In this document: piece after piece, positions 11,301 to 22,566 of the stretch
Layout of the letters: every line of letters begins with the position of its first letter
Numbering within the stretch: the stretch's first letter is position 1
Source of the DNA: Gordius sp. MW1
Taxonomy: Eukaryota; Nematomorpha; Gordioida; Gordea; Gordiidae
Length of the DNA stretch: 64,000 bases
Assembly (NCBI GenBank): GCA_964036665.1
Contig: OZ038528.1
Coordinates: forward strand, 15,608,245-15,672,244
Direction of reading: 5' to 3'
Notes under the pieces: generated by a model
Databases searched by the model: none
Seen by the model: the letters and a program-made list of their open reading frames with translations, nothing else
Told to the model about the DNA's origin: nothing
Made by a program: the position numbers and the translations under genes

Positions 11301-12835
11301 GAATCTTACCCGCCTTAATGCTTTTACACGGTCCATAAAAATGGTTTCATTCCCCAATCAAATATCCAATTGTAATAGATTTAGATACGATCCGGGGTTT
11401 ATAGTGCGCTATTTATATGCCAAGGTTAAACTACATTTTATTACCCTACCTCTATCTTACCCTCTTATCAGCCCACCGCTGACTTGGCATTATTGATTCC
11501 CCCCACTATCTTGTATTGTGATCTTCAACAATTTAATAATAAAAATAAGTCAGTGCCACCACAACACAAGCAATCACAGTTTTTATTGATTTTTTCCTCC
11601 TCACTTTCTAATATAATAATTTTAGCAGAGAGGGAAATCAATGGGAAAAGTCAATTCTTAAAACGACAACTGACAGGTTGGCTAAACTTGGTTTGTACAG
11701 CATTTTATAACTGCTTGGGGTCGCCATGACTCTATGAAGAATAATTAATAATCGGTCAACATTGTGTAATTGATAATCGACAAGGGTAATGTTTTTGTGA
11801 TAAATAAGACCCCAAACTTTAAATATCTATTAACTTGGTTGTTTTATAATGTAAAATCTTTAAATTTTGAAAGCATAATACTTTAACTTTAATCAGTAAA
11901 TTAGTATACTATTTTGGTTATTTGATCAGGTGTTTATAAATTACATCCACAATTAGTATGACCCCCAAAATCATCCCTACTTCATGACGTCATACAGGGT
12001 TACTTTAAAATGCAACAATGCAAATAATCTTTCATATATAAAATGGGCCTAGCCAGCATAGGAATTTAAGGGGGGCAAAAATGATTATGGGACGGGTAAA
12101 ATAATATTTTTTGATATTAATTTAGCCAATATTTTAATAAACTTCAAAGAGTTTTTGGATTTATAGGGGGCAGCCGCCCCTCCTTGATCCACCCACTTAA
12201 TAAAATATAAAACATTATGTGAATTAGTTTAAATAATAATTATACCGATAAGATTATATATTTTTAATAACTTTTTTAAAATTTTAGGCTTATATCTATG
12301 ATGCCTTTATGGTCTCGAATCCTTTTTTAGATTTATGGTTTTTTATTTAAATGGCATCATATACACTTTGATATTTTTGGTTTACAAAATTATTAATTCA
12401 AGGAAAACGAAAATATTTTTTTCTTCGTTTTTTAATTAAATTTAAGTTTCACTACACATTATCAAGGATAGTTAAAATTACCTAAACTCATTTCTTCTCG
12501 TGATTTAAAATTTTCCAAATTCACTTAAATACTCTAGAAGAGGGCCCTTAAATCCAAATTATTTCAGAGTCTTATTAAAAAATGAAAAAGCCAGCAAATT
12601 GAATAATACAAGGTTAGCCTAATGAGCTTAGCCAAGGGCGGAGGGCAGGGAGGAGCGGCTGCCCCCCCCCTAAATCCAATATGCAATTTATTGGCTCACT
12701 TTCCATTTTCCGATGTCTTGTCACGCACCGAATGTCTTGTCACGCTTTTCGTCGTGTTTACCACTAAAACCGATTGGAAGTAGGTTTGATACCCGGGGAG
12801 GCCAATTTTTTTTTTAATTAAATGGAAAAGTTGTA
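11300..12835. other. Dispersed repeats, no genes
   Basis: The segment 11,430-11,505 (ctacctctatcttaccctct, then agcccaccgctgacttggca) recurs inverted at 16,030-16,090 and, diverged, at 24,730-24,785. The segment 11,690-11,950 is related to 25,020-25,245 (tttgtacagcatttt; accccaaactttaaat). Degraded GGGCGTAGCCA-type repeats lie at about 12,046-12,190 and 12,620-12,690. No coding sequence was recognised. Confidence 0.6.
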
Positions 12836-13035
12836 TTAATAATTAACTAATTATTTTGCATTTAATACCCCCTTATAGGCAATCTCGCCCCTTCCCACCT
12901 TTCTCGCCCATAAATTGCATAGCAAATGGGCTAATTTTATACGGAGTATAGATAAGTCGTTCCCCCTCCCTCCCCACTTCCCTTCCCCTCCCCTCTTTTC
13001 CTTCCCCCTTCCCACGAGGGCCGAAGGCCCGAGTT
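12835..13035 (-). repeat. B repeat (reverse copy)
   Basis: Landmarks in inverted order: tttgcatttaatacccccttataggca, ccttcccacctttctcgccc, ataaattgcatagcaaat, tatacggagtatagataag, a C/T-rich tract, and a terminal hairpin cgagggccgaaggcccgag whose loop is the complement of TTCG. Array 4 begins immediately after it. Confidence 0.75.
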
Positions 13036-14540
13036 TTTTTAGCTATGCAATTGATTGGCTCGCTTTTTGTTGTCCGTCCGTTGTCCTTATTCCAACGTTC
13101 TTACACCCTCTTTCAACTTTCTGACTTGCTGGTTCAATTCCCGGAGAGGACAAATTTTTTTTTAATTGCTATGCAATTTATGGGCTAGCTTTTTGTTGTC
13201 CGTCCTTCCAACGTTCTTAATTGCTGGTTCGATACCCGGGGAGGTTTTTTAATTAAATTAATATATTGTTCTTGTTAATACAATTGATAATATGACTTTT
13301 TGACCGTCCGCTGGCTACTGACCAATGAAAAATATGGACATTGGCCAAATTCTGATTCGAATTTTTATTTGCTATGTTTTTTTCGTTTTTGAATTGGTAT
13401 ATTAGGTTTTTTTAAATTAAACTAATATTTTGTTCTTGTTAATACCATTGATAATATTACTTTTTGACCTTACGCTGGCTACTGACCAATGAAAAAATGA
13501 CCATTGGCTAAAGTATAAATCGAAATTTTTTTTTCGTTTTTGAATTTGGTATATTAGGTTAACATTGATAATTACCATAAGCCCTCCCCTACAAGGGCCT
13601 ATGCCTCTACTGATAGGGGTCCCTGTGCCCCTGCAAAAGCCTATGTCTCTACTGATGTGGGTTCGAATCCCGGCGAGGGCAAATTCTTAATTGCTGGTTC
13701 GAATCCCGGAGAGGGCAAAATTTTTATTTTTTTTTTAAATTAAATTAATATATTGTTCTTGTTAATACCATTGATAATGTGACTTTTTGGCCGTCCGCTG
13801 GCTACTGACCAATAAAAAAAATGACCATTGGCCAAAGTATAAATCGAAATTTTTTTTTGGTATATTAGGTTAACATTGATAATTACTCTGTGCCCTCCCC
13901 TAGAAGGCCCTATGCCTCTTCTGATATAAGTCCCTGTGCCCCTACAAAGGCCTATGCCTCTACTGATGTGGTTTAAAAATTAAATTAATATATTGTTCTT
14001 GTTAATACCATTGATAACATAAATTTTTGGCCGTCCACTGGCTACTGACCAATGAATATAATCACCATTGGCCAAATTGTGATTCGAAATTTTTTTTTCG
14101 TTTTTTTTTAAAATTAATATATTGTTTCTGTTAATACCATTAATAATATGATTTTTTTGGCCGTCCGCTGACTACTGACCAATGGAAAAAAATGACCATT
14201 GGCCAAAGTGTGAATCGAAATTTTTTTTTCGTTTTTTTTGACTCGTATGTATTTATAGACCGTCTCTTGTTACTGACAAACGGAAAAAAATGACCATTGG
14301 CCAAATTGTGAATCGAAATTTTTTTTTCTTTTTTTTTGGCTCGTATGTATTTATAGACCGTCTCTTGGTACTGACCAATGAAAAAAAATGACCATTGACC
14401 AAATTGTGATTTGAAATTTTTTTTTTCGTTTTTTTTCGTCCCTTATGTATTTATATCCTTTTTTACTGTGTCCTGTCCTGGCTACTGATAATTGAAAAAA
14501 ATGACCATTGGCCAAATTGTATTTATTTCGTTGATTAGGG
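13036..14540 (-). repeat. Mosaic satellite array 4 (reverse)
   Basis: About ten core copies are seen. It opens with gctatgcaattgattggctc and gttgtccgtccgttgtcc, carries B-box units near 13,660-13,700, and ends in short-linker units with atgtatttatagaccgtctc. The element continues into a non-tandem part with gggcggcatctaatgagtca at 14,539-14,558, which recurs at 16,743-16,760 (inverted) and 21,952-21,969. Confidence 0.85.
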
Positions 14541-15030
14541 CGGCATCTAATGAGTCAAAAAAGAAATTTATGAGCAGGAAACTTGGTTACAAATGGTAAA
14601 CGTTTTTTCATTTCCTTGTCATACATATGTCAATAAGAAATCAATTTAAATTCCATGAAAATATATTTTGTAATTTATCAACTTATAAATATACAAATTT
14701 ATTAAGATAATTATGGTTAAAATTTTAAAAAATAATCACTTTGCCCCTCCCTAAATCATTCCCCCCTCTAATTTCAATGCTGGCTAGGCCCATGCTTAAC
14801 GTTTAAAAGTGTTAATGAATGATTGGGAGGGGAGACTCTTTATTGAAGGTATATAATAAAGTGAGGGAAAAGAAAAGAGTTCGAAGAGTAATGAAGAAGT
14901 AAATTAAACGCCTTTATATATTCGCAAATTAATTGAATAAATCAATTACATTTAGTGGTGAATGCGAGTTATATGTGATTGGTCAATTAACGTCGCGAAG
15001 TAGTAAGGTAATGTAATGTAAATGAGTTAT
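14541..15030. other. Non-tandem flank of array 4 plus a GGGCGTAGCCA-type repeat end
   Basis: 14,541-14,680 matches 16,620-16,760 in inverted orientation and 21,950-22,070 in the same orientation. 14,730-14,800 has tttgcccctccctaaatc and gctggctaggcccatgc, the end of the short dispersed repeat. Nothing coding was recognised from 14,800 to 15,030. Confidence 0.6.
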
Positions 15031-15740
15031 TTAGTCATATTATCAATGGTATTAACAAGAACAAAATATTAATTCAATTTAAAAAAAAAATTTTGTCCTC
15101 TTGAGGGCTTGAACCGGCACGTCAGAAAGTTGAAAACCGGTGTAAGAACGTTGGAGGACTGACGGATATAGAATAATTATCAATTTTAACCTAATATACC
15201 AATACAAAAGCAAAATAAAATTTTGAATCACAATTTGGCAAATGGTCATTTTTTTCATTGGTCAGTAGCCAGCGGACGGTCAAAAAGTCATATAATCAAT
15301 GGTATTCACAAGAACAAAATTTTAATTTAATTAAAAAAAAAATTTGTCCTCTCCTGGGATTGAACCGGCACGTCAGAAAGTTGAAAGCCGGTGTAAGAAC
15401 GTTGGAGGACTGACGGGTATAGAATAATTATTTTCAATGTTAACCTATCAGTGTTAACCTAATATACCAATTCAAAAGCGAAAAAAAATTAAAATTTTTA
15501 ATCACAATTTGGCAAATGGTCATTTTTTCATTGGTCAGTAGCCAGCAGACGGTCAAAAAGTCATATTATCAATGGTATTAACAAGAACAAAATTTTAATT
15601 TAATTTAAAAAAAATTTGTCCTCTCCTGGGCTTGAACCGGCACGTCAGAAAGTTGGTAGCCGGTGAAAATAACTTGGTGGACGGACGACGGACAACAAAA
15701 AGCGAGCCCATAAATTGCATAGCAATTAATACGATGTCAG
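15030..15740 (+). repeat. Mosaic satellite array 5 (forward)
   Basis: Three units with the long linker in a variant form (cctgggattgaaccggcacg, then gtcagaaagttg) and the usual core. The array ends with aaaaagcgagcccataaattgc plus atagcaattaa at 15,698-15,730, the family terminus. Confidence 0.85.
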
Positions 15741-16590
15741 GCAAGAGGGATACTTGTCGAGTTGAGTTTATAGACGTTTGATTTGGTCAAAATCAGAAGT
15801 ATAAACAAATAAATAAAGTTTCATGGTGTTATAAAATCGTTGATTTAATAACTTACCCTCCAAAAGGATAAGACAGTCATTATATGTGAACGACCCTAAA
15901 GGCAAGGTCGGCAGAATGATAGATTTAATTGTTGCCGGTCATATGGTAGTGTATAAAATAGATTCATCGATAAATTTCAAGCCCAAATCGTAATTTGACT
16001 TATGAACAGATATTAGGAATAGTAGTGGGGGGGATATCAATAATGCCAAGTCAGCGGTGTTCTGATAAGAGGGTAAGATAGAGGTAGGGTAAAGCAAATG
16101 TCTTTTACGTTGATCTCACTATCCCGTTTTAATTTAATCGTTGGTGAGAAATTAAAGGGAATTGGGTAAATAAATTGTGCAGCAGCTGTCTTGGCGTACC
16201 AGGCTAAATTTAAATAAAAAAGCATAGAGCTCATTAATGTTGTCCACGATTAGAGAGATTATTGAAGTTAATTTGCAAACATATGTTATACCTATAAGGT
16301 TGAGCTTAAACTGGGGCCGAGGGCACACCCATCGTTGAGAAATTATTATTAATAAATAGCTATTAATAATATGTATGCAGCAATTTATAAACAATTAATA
16401 AATTGCATACTAAAATAAAATTAAAAAACTTACTTTTGGTTAATGTAGAATGATAATATTAATGGAGAATTGAATATAATGGAGAATGTTATAATTTAAA
16501 CAATAGCAATTAAAATAAGGATGTATGTATGTACGTATTGTGTCTTGTCACGTGCGTAGAAAGGCTTATTGATAATGGTATATGTTACCC
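15741..16590. other. Dispersed repeat, no genes
   Basis: 16,020-16,100 is an inverted copy of the 11,430-11,505 repeat (aataatgccaagtcagcggt, then gagggtaagatagaggtagg). No protein domain or RNA gene was recognised in the remainder. Confidence 0.55.
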
Positions 16591-17152
16591 CCCTGGCTAG
16601 GCCCATGCATTTTAGAAGCATATTTTTTGATAAATTACAAAATGTATTTTAATGGAATATTAATTTCTAATACATAAGACAAGGAAATTAAAAAATGTTT
16701 ACGATTTGTAATTAAGTTTCCTGCATAAATTTCTTTTATGACTCATTAGATGCCGCCCTAATCAACGAAATATATACAATTTGGCCAATGGTCATTATTT
16801 TCATTGGTCAGTAGCCAGGACACGGTTAAAAAGGATATAATTACATAAGAGACGAAAAAAACGAAGAAAAAGTTCAAATCACAATTTGGCCAATGGTCAT
16901 TTTTTTCCATTGGTCAGTAACAAGAGACGGTCTATAAATACATACGAGTCAAAAAATACGAAAAAATAAATTTTGATTCACACTTTGGCCAATGGTAATT
17001 TTTTTCCATTGGTCAGTAGCCAGCAACGGCCAAAAAGTCATATTATCAATGGTATTAACAAGAACAATATATTAATTTAAAAAAAAATAAAAATTTTGCT
17101 CTCTCCAAGATTCGAACCTACATCAGTAGAGGCATAGGCTTTTGTAGGGGCA
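16591..17152 (+). repeat. Mosaic satellite array 6, left part
   Basis: The non-tandem head (ctcattagatgccgccctaa at about 16,742-16,761) is followed by four core copies with short and long linkers. The array is interrupted at 17,153 by a hAT-like element and resumes at 18,107 within the same tttgtaggggca/cagggtaatt segment. Confidence 0.85.
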
Positions 17153-18106
17153 TAGAGCCCTGCAAAATGAAATTTCTTCGGCCCGAGCCCGGCCCGAGCC
17201 CGACTTCTCAATTTTTATTTTGCCCGAGCCCGGCCCGAGCCCGAAAGACTTTTTTATTTTAGGCCCGAGCCCGAGCCCGACCCGATTTTCTAAATAAAAT
17301 TTTTTAAAAAATATATTACCGAAATTTTTTTCACCATCTAGATATAAAATGCGGGACCGGGTCAAAATAACAGAAAAAAAACAGCAGAATTGGTCAGAAC
17401 TGGTCAGATAAAGATTGGTCAGGAGTGTTAAGGTTTGGGTTAGTGTTTTAGGTCAGCGTTTTAGGTTGGGGTCAGGGTTAGGATTAGATGCACATCAAAT
17501 TCCCTCCCCATTTGAGATTTAATTTTAATATATTGATTATCTAAAATCTTGTTCTGACCAATTCTGACCAATTCTGCTGTTTTTTTCTGCTATTTTGACC
17601 CCGATTCATAAAATGCATTACATTGTTATTACTCCTAATTTACAACTAGAATGAATTTGAAATAAAAAATCCGTTTCCACTCGTTAAAGTTTATTCAGCT
17701 AATCATTTAAAGCTAAAAATTTAACTTTATAAAATAAATTTTTAACAGTTTCAAATAAAAAACTTTTTGAAATAGTTACTTTTATTTCTAAAGTTGTAAC
17801 AGCTACTATGATTCTATAAAATATAATAAGATTTGCAATTCAGGTCAGTTATCATATATTAGACAAGGGAAATAAGCTGAAGTTTAGAAGCTATATAATG
17901 TAGGCTGCGCGAAGATAATTATTAATATTGAGTTGAGTTTATAAAAGATTAATTTGCTTTAATTCAATTCGGGCCGGGCTCGGGCCTCAGGTCGGGCCGC
18001 CGCATCAGGCCCGACCCGAGCCCGAGGCCCGATTGTTTTATACAATTCTGCCCGAGTTCGGCCCGAAAGCCCGTCCCGGGCCTCGGACGGCCCGTGCAGG
18101 GCTCTA
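17153..18106 (+). mobile_element. Non-autonomous hAT-like element with GC-rich ends, copy 1
   Basis: The element begins tagagccctgca and ends tgcagggctcta, a perfect 12-bp inverted repeat. Subterminal regions are arrays of gcccgagcccgg-type repeats; the middle is AT-rich with a 'gaattggtcagaactggtca' motif. The host array continues on both sides, proving insertion. Flanks share only ggca, so an 8-bp target duplication is not clear here, unlike in the inverted copy at 22,603-23,575. No transposase is encoded. Confidence 0.85.
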
Positions 18107-19855
18107 GGCACAGGGTAATTATCAATGTTAACCTAATATAACTATTCAAAAAAAAAAATTTCGATTTATACTTTGGCCAATGGTCATTTTTTACATTGGT
18201 CAGTAGCCAGCGGACGGTCAAAAAGTCATATTATCAATGGTATTAACAAGAACAAAATATTAATTAATTCAAAAAAAAATAAAAATTTTGCCCTCTCTGG
18301 GATTCGAACCCACATCAGTAGAGGCATAGGCTTTTGTAGGGGCACAGGGACCCATATCAGTAGAGGCATAGGCCCTTCTACGGAAGGGCTTAGGGTAATT
18401 ATCAATGTTAACCTAATATACTAATTCAAAAACGAAAAAAAAAATTTCGATTTATACTTTGGCCAATGGTCATTTTTTTCATTGGTCAGTAGCCAGCGGA
18501 AGGTCAAAATGTCATATTATCAATGGTATTAATAACAACAATATATTAATTTAATTAAAAAAATAAATAAAAATATTGCCCTCTCCGGGATTCGAACCCA
18601 CATCAGTAGAGGCATAGGCTTTTGTAGGGGCAAAGGGACCCTTATCAGTAGAAGCATAGGCCCTTGTAGGGGAGGGCATAGGGTAATTATCATCAATGTT
18701 AACCTAATATACCAATTCAAAAACGGGAAAAAAATTTCAATGTATACTTTGGCCAATGGTCATTTTTTTCATTGGTCAGTAGCCAGCGGAAGGTCAAAAA
18801 GTCATATTATCAATGGTATTAACAAGAACAATATATTAATTTAATTTAAAAAAAATAAAAATTTTGCCCTCTCCGGGATTCGAACCAGCAATTAAGAATT
18901 TGCACTCGCCGGGATTCGACCCCACATCAGTAGAGGCATAGGCTTTTGTAGGGGCACAGGGACCCACATCAGTAGAGGCATAGGGCCTTGTAGGGGAGGG
19001 CATAGGGTAATTATCAATGTTAACCTAATATACCAATTCAAGAACGGAAGAAAAAAAATTCGATTTATTTGGCCAATGGTCATTTTTTTCATTGGTCAGG
19101 AGCCAGCGGACGGCCAAAATTTAATTAAAAAAAAATAAAAATATTGCCCTCTCCGGGATTCGAACCCACCTCAGTAGAGGCATAGGCTTTTGTAGGGGCA
19201 GAGGGACCCTTATCAGTAGAAGCATAGGCCCTTGTAGGGGAGGGCATAGGGTAATTATTATCAATGTTAACCTAATATACCAATTCAAAAACGGGAAAAA
19301 AATTTCAATGTATACTTTGGCCAATGGTCATTTTTTTCATTGGTCAGTAGCCAGCGGATGGTCAAAAAGTCATATTATCAATGGTATTAACAAGAACAAT
19401 ATATTAATTTAATTTAAAAAAAAATAAAAATTTTGCCCTCTCCGGGATTCGAACCAGCAATTAAGAATTTGCACTCGCCGGGATTCGACCCCACATCAGT
19501 AGAGGCATAGGCTTTTGTAGGGGCACAGGGACCCACATCAGTAGAGGCATAGGCCCTTGTAGGGGAGGGCATAGGGTAATTATCAATGTTAACCTAATAT
19601 ACCAATTCAAAAACGGAAGAAAAAAAATTCGATTTATTTGGCCAATGGTCATTTTTTTCATTTCAGGAGCCAGCGGACGGCCAAAAAGTCATATTATCAA
19701 TGGTATTAACAACAACAAAATATTAATTTAACTTAAAAAAAATTCGTTCTCTCCTGGGCTTGAACTCGAACCTGCAAGTCAGATAGCCAGGGAAAATAAC
19801 TTGGTGGACGACGGACGAACAACAAAAAACGAGCCCATAAATTGCATAGCAATTA
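18107..19855 (+). repeat. Mosaic satellite array 6, right part, with 569-bp higher-order repeat
   Basis: Regular long-linker units of about 280 bp. Units pair into a larger repeat: 18,529-19,100 and 19,098-19,665 are nearly identical, with a period of 569 (for example the peptide-coding shadow at 18,892 recurs identically at 19,461). The array ends with acgagcccataaattgcata gcaattaa at 19,828-19,855. Confidence 0.85.
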
Positions 19856-20149
19856 AAACTGGTAGTACATATATTTTGGTAAATTTTTATTATTTAAATG
19901 GTTAATAAAATGTTTGAATCATTTTACTTTGTCTCAAATATTTCAAGCTTGTATCATCGCGTGAATTTACATCCCATAAGATTTTGTTAATAAAAAAGTA
20001 TAAAATGTTACTATTTTTCTTATCTAAGAAGTGAAAAAATAGTTGTTGAATTAATACTAAACATACCCAAATATATAAAATAGCAATAATCATTAAATAA
20101 AATTTTACAGCATTATTATTTTATAAACTATAATTTCAAAATGCACGAG
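19856..20149. other. AT-rich spacer between converging arrays
   Basis: About 300 bases of unique AT-rich sequence between array 6 (forward) and array 7 (reverse). I see no gene, RNA or repeat in it. Confidence 0.5.
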
Positions 20150-21010
20150 TGCTATGCAATTTATGGCCTCGCTTTTTGTTGTCCGTCCATCCAACGTTCT
20201 TAATTGCTGGTTCGATACCCGGAGAGGGCAAATTTTTAATATATTGTTCTTGTTAATACCATTTAACTTTTTAAATATTTGTATAAAATAATAAATTAAC
20301 TAATAATTTTGCATTTTATACCCCCTTAGGGATTCTCGCCCCTTCCCATCTTTCTCGCCCATAAATTGCATAGCAAATATGCCACCTTTATACGGAGTAT
20401 AGATGAGTCGTTCCCCTTTCCCTTCCCCTCCTCCCCTTCCCCCCCTCCCCCTTCCCACGAAGGCCGAAGGCCCGAGTTTTTTAAATTAAATTAATATTTT
20501 GTTCTTGTTAATACCATTGATAATATGACTTTATGACCGTCCACTGGCTACTGACCAATGAAAAAAATGACCATTGGCCAAATTGTGAAACGAAATTATT
20601 TTTTCGTTTTTGAATTGGTATATTAGGTTATCATTTATAATTACCATGTGCCTTCCCTTAGAAGGGCCTATGTCTCTACTAATATGGGTAACTGTGCTCC
20701 CCCCTCCTACAAAAGCCTATGCCTTTACTGATGTGGGTTGAAATCCCGGCGAGGGCAAATTTTTAATTCTGGTTCGAATCCCGGAGAGGGTAAAATTTTT
20801 ATTTTTTATTAAATTAAATTAATATATTTTTCTTGTTAATACCATTGATAATATGACTTTTTGGCTGTCCACTGGCTACTGACCAATGAAAAAATGTCCA
20901 TTGGCCAAAGTACATATCGCAAATTTTTTTTCGTTTTTTTTTCAAATTAATATATTGTTTTTGTTAATACCTTGATAATATGGCTTTTTAAGCGTCCGCT
21001 GGCTGCTGAC
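20150..21010 (-). repeat. Mosaic satellite array 7, first part, with embedded B repeat
   Basis: Opens with gctatgcaatttatggcctc and gttgtccgtccatcc (20,152-20,190). A B repeat in reverse orientation occupies about 20,285-20,480 and ends with the ggccgaaggcccgag hairpin. Core units with B boxes follow (near 20,730 and 20,775). Interrupted at 21,011 by a hAT-like element. Confidence 0.8.
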
Positions 21011-21696
21011 TAGGGCTGCACCGATATCGGTATTGGTATCGGTACCGATATCACGATTTTTTTAACGATATCGGTATCGGTTATTAATCCACCGATACCG
21101 ATACCGATACTTGAAACATTTTTTACAAATATTTTATATTTGTTAGAGCTGTATATCTATATACTTTTTAAATTAAATTTTACTTAATTGCTGTTAAATC
21201 TCATTTATTTTTTCATTGATTCATTCATTCAAATTTCTACCACCACTTATTTATATTATTATGTAAGTTAGTTTATATTTAAAATTTATAATATAATGTA
21301 TTTATTTTTATATTATATATTGTATATACGATTTTTAATATATATATTATATAATATTTATCAACAAAGCATTTAAAATATTTTAAATTAGAATAACATT
21401 CTATGTTGTGTATTATTAATTCAAATGGCCTTACATTGACTTTATTTAAATTAAATTATATTGAGGTCTAAAAGCAAGCCATTAATTTAGAATTATTTTA
21501 TAATTGATGAGAAATTAGGGGCGGAGACTATTGAAAAATTACTATTTATGAAAAAAAATTTGGAATATTTTAAATAAAGCTTTATAAATATTAACAGGTG
21601 TCATTTTTATAAGATGTAAAATATCGGTATCGGTATATTTATTTAAATATCGGTAGTATCGGTATCGGTTAAAAATTTGATATCGGTGCAGCCCTA
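21011..21696. mobile_element. Non-autonomous hAT-like MITE with clear 8-bp target duplication
   Basis: Starts tagggctgcaccgatatc and ends gatatcggtgcagcccta, an 18-bp perfect inverted repeat extended by many cggtatcggtac-type repeats. The host sequence ctgctgac is duplicated at 21,003-21,010 and 21,697-21,704, an 8-bp target site duplication as made by hAT transposases. The insertion splits a satellite core (tggctgctgac|caatgg). No open frame for a transposase exists. Confidence 0.93.
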
Positions 21697-21950
21697 CTGC
21701 TGACCAATGGAAAAAAATGACCATTGGCAAAAGTGTGAATCGAAATTTTTTTTTCTTTTTTTTGACTTGTATGTATTTACAGACCGTCTCTTGGTACTGA
21801 CCAATGGAAAAAAATACCATTGGCCAAATTGTGATTTAAATTTTTTGTTTTGTTTTTTTCGTCTCTTATGTATTTATACTTTTTGACAGTGTCCTGGCTA
21901 AACCAATAAAAAAATGACCATTGGCCAAATTGTATATATTTCGTTAATTA
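21697..21950 (-). repeat. Mosaic satellite array 7, remainder
   Basis: Three short-linker units follow the inserted element, then aattgtatatatttcgttaa and the gggcggcatctaatgagtca head shared with arrays 4 and 6. Confidence 0.8.
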
Positions 21951-22085
21951 GGGCGGCATCTAATGAGTCATAGAAGAAATTTATAAGCAGGAAACTGTGT
22001 TACAAATGGTTATGTCAATAAGAAATCAATTAAATTCCATGAAAATATATTTTGTAATTTATCAAATAAATATTCTTCTAAAATT

Positions 22086-22262
22086 CATGGGCGTAGCCAA
22101 GGAGGGGGGGGGGGGCAGTAAGGGGCGGCTGCCCTCCACCTGAATTCAAAATTTTGTTGAAATTTATTATCATGGCTAAAATTCAAAAACTGATTAATTT
22201 GCACCCCCCCCCCCTCATATCAAAATTGCCCCTCTCTAATTCCAATGGCTGGCTACGCCCTT
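22086..22262. mobile_element. GGGCGTAGCCA-type short inverted-repeat element
   Basis: Left end gggcgtagccaaggaggggg and right end ccaatggctggctacgccc are inverted repeats around a short AT-rich middle with G- and C-runs. Relatives or fragments occur at about 12,046-12,190, 14,730-14,800, 16,588-16,610, 37,210-37,318 and 61,815-61,950. It behaves as a small MITE; no coding capacity. Confidence 0.65.
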
Positions 22263-22440
22263 ACGTGGCCTGATATTTTGATATTTAATGATAATTTTGA
22301 TGACGATGAGAAAGCATAAGGATCAAATTGGAATGCTCTTGCAGCTAATATAAATTAATGGAAAAATTATTGGACAATAATCTAACCGTATAAAAGGGAA
22401 TAATCTTATTACATTATAGAGTGTTAATCAAAATAGCGTA
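22263..22440. other. Short unassigned spacer
   Basis: No gene or repeat recognised between the short inverted-repeat element and the G/C hairpin array. Confidence 0.4.
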
Positions 22441-22442
22441 AC

Positions 22443-22566
22443 TGGGGGCTTCGCCCCCGGACCCCCTTGGGGGCTTCGCCCCCAAACCCCCTGCTCCCCC
22501 AGTCCCCCGTTGGGGGCTACGCCCCCAAACCCCCATCTCCTGGGGGCTTCGCCCCCAGACCCCCGG
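22443..22566. repeat. Array of G/C hairpins with TTCG-type loops
   Basis: Four perfect stem-loops occur in 125 bases: three gggggcttcgccccc and one gggggctacgccccc, separated by short gaccccc/aaccccc spacers. The run leads directly into the purine tract of a B repeat, so it occupies the position where other B repeats have a single gggcc-ttcg-ggccc hairpin. The GC content contrasts strongly with the AT-rich surroundings. Confidence 0.85.

Noticed and set aside
18529-19661. Repeated short ORFs with near-identical proteins (18,529, 18,892, 19,121, 19,461)
   Set aside because: They follow the satellite units exactly, overlap the B box and core, and have hydrophobic, low-information translations. 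They are shadows of tandem DNA.
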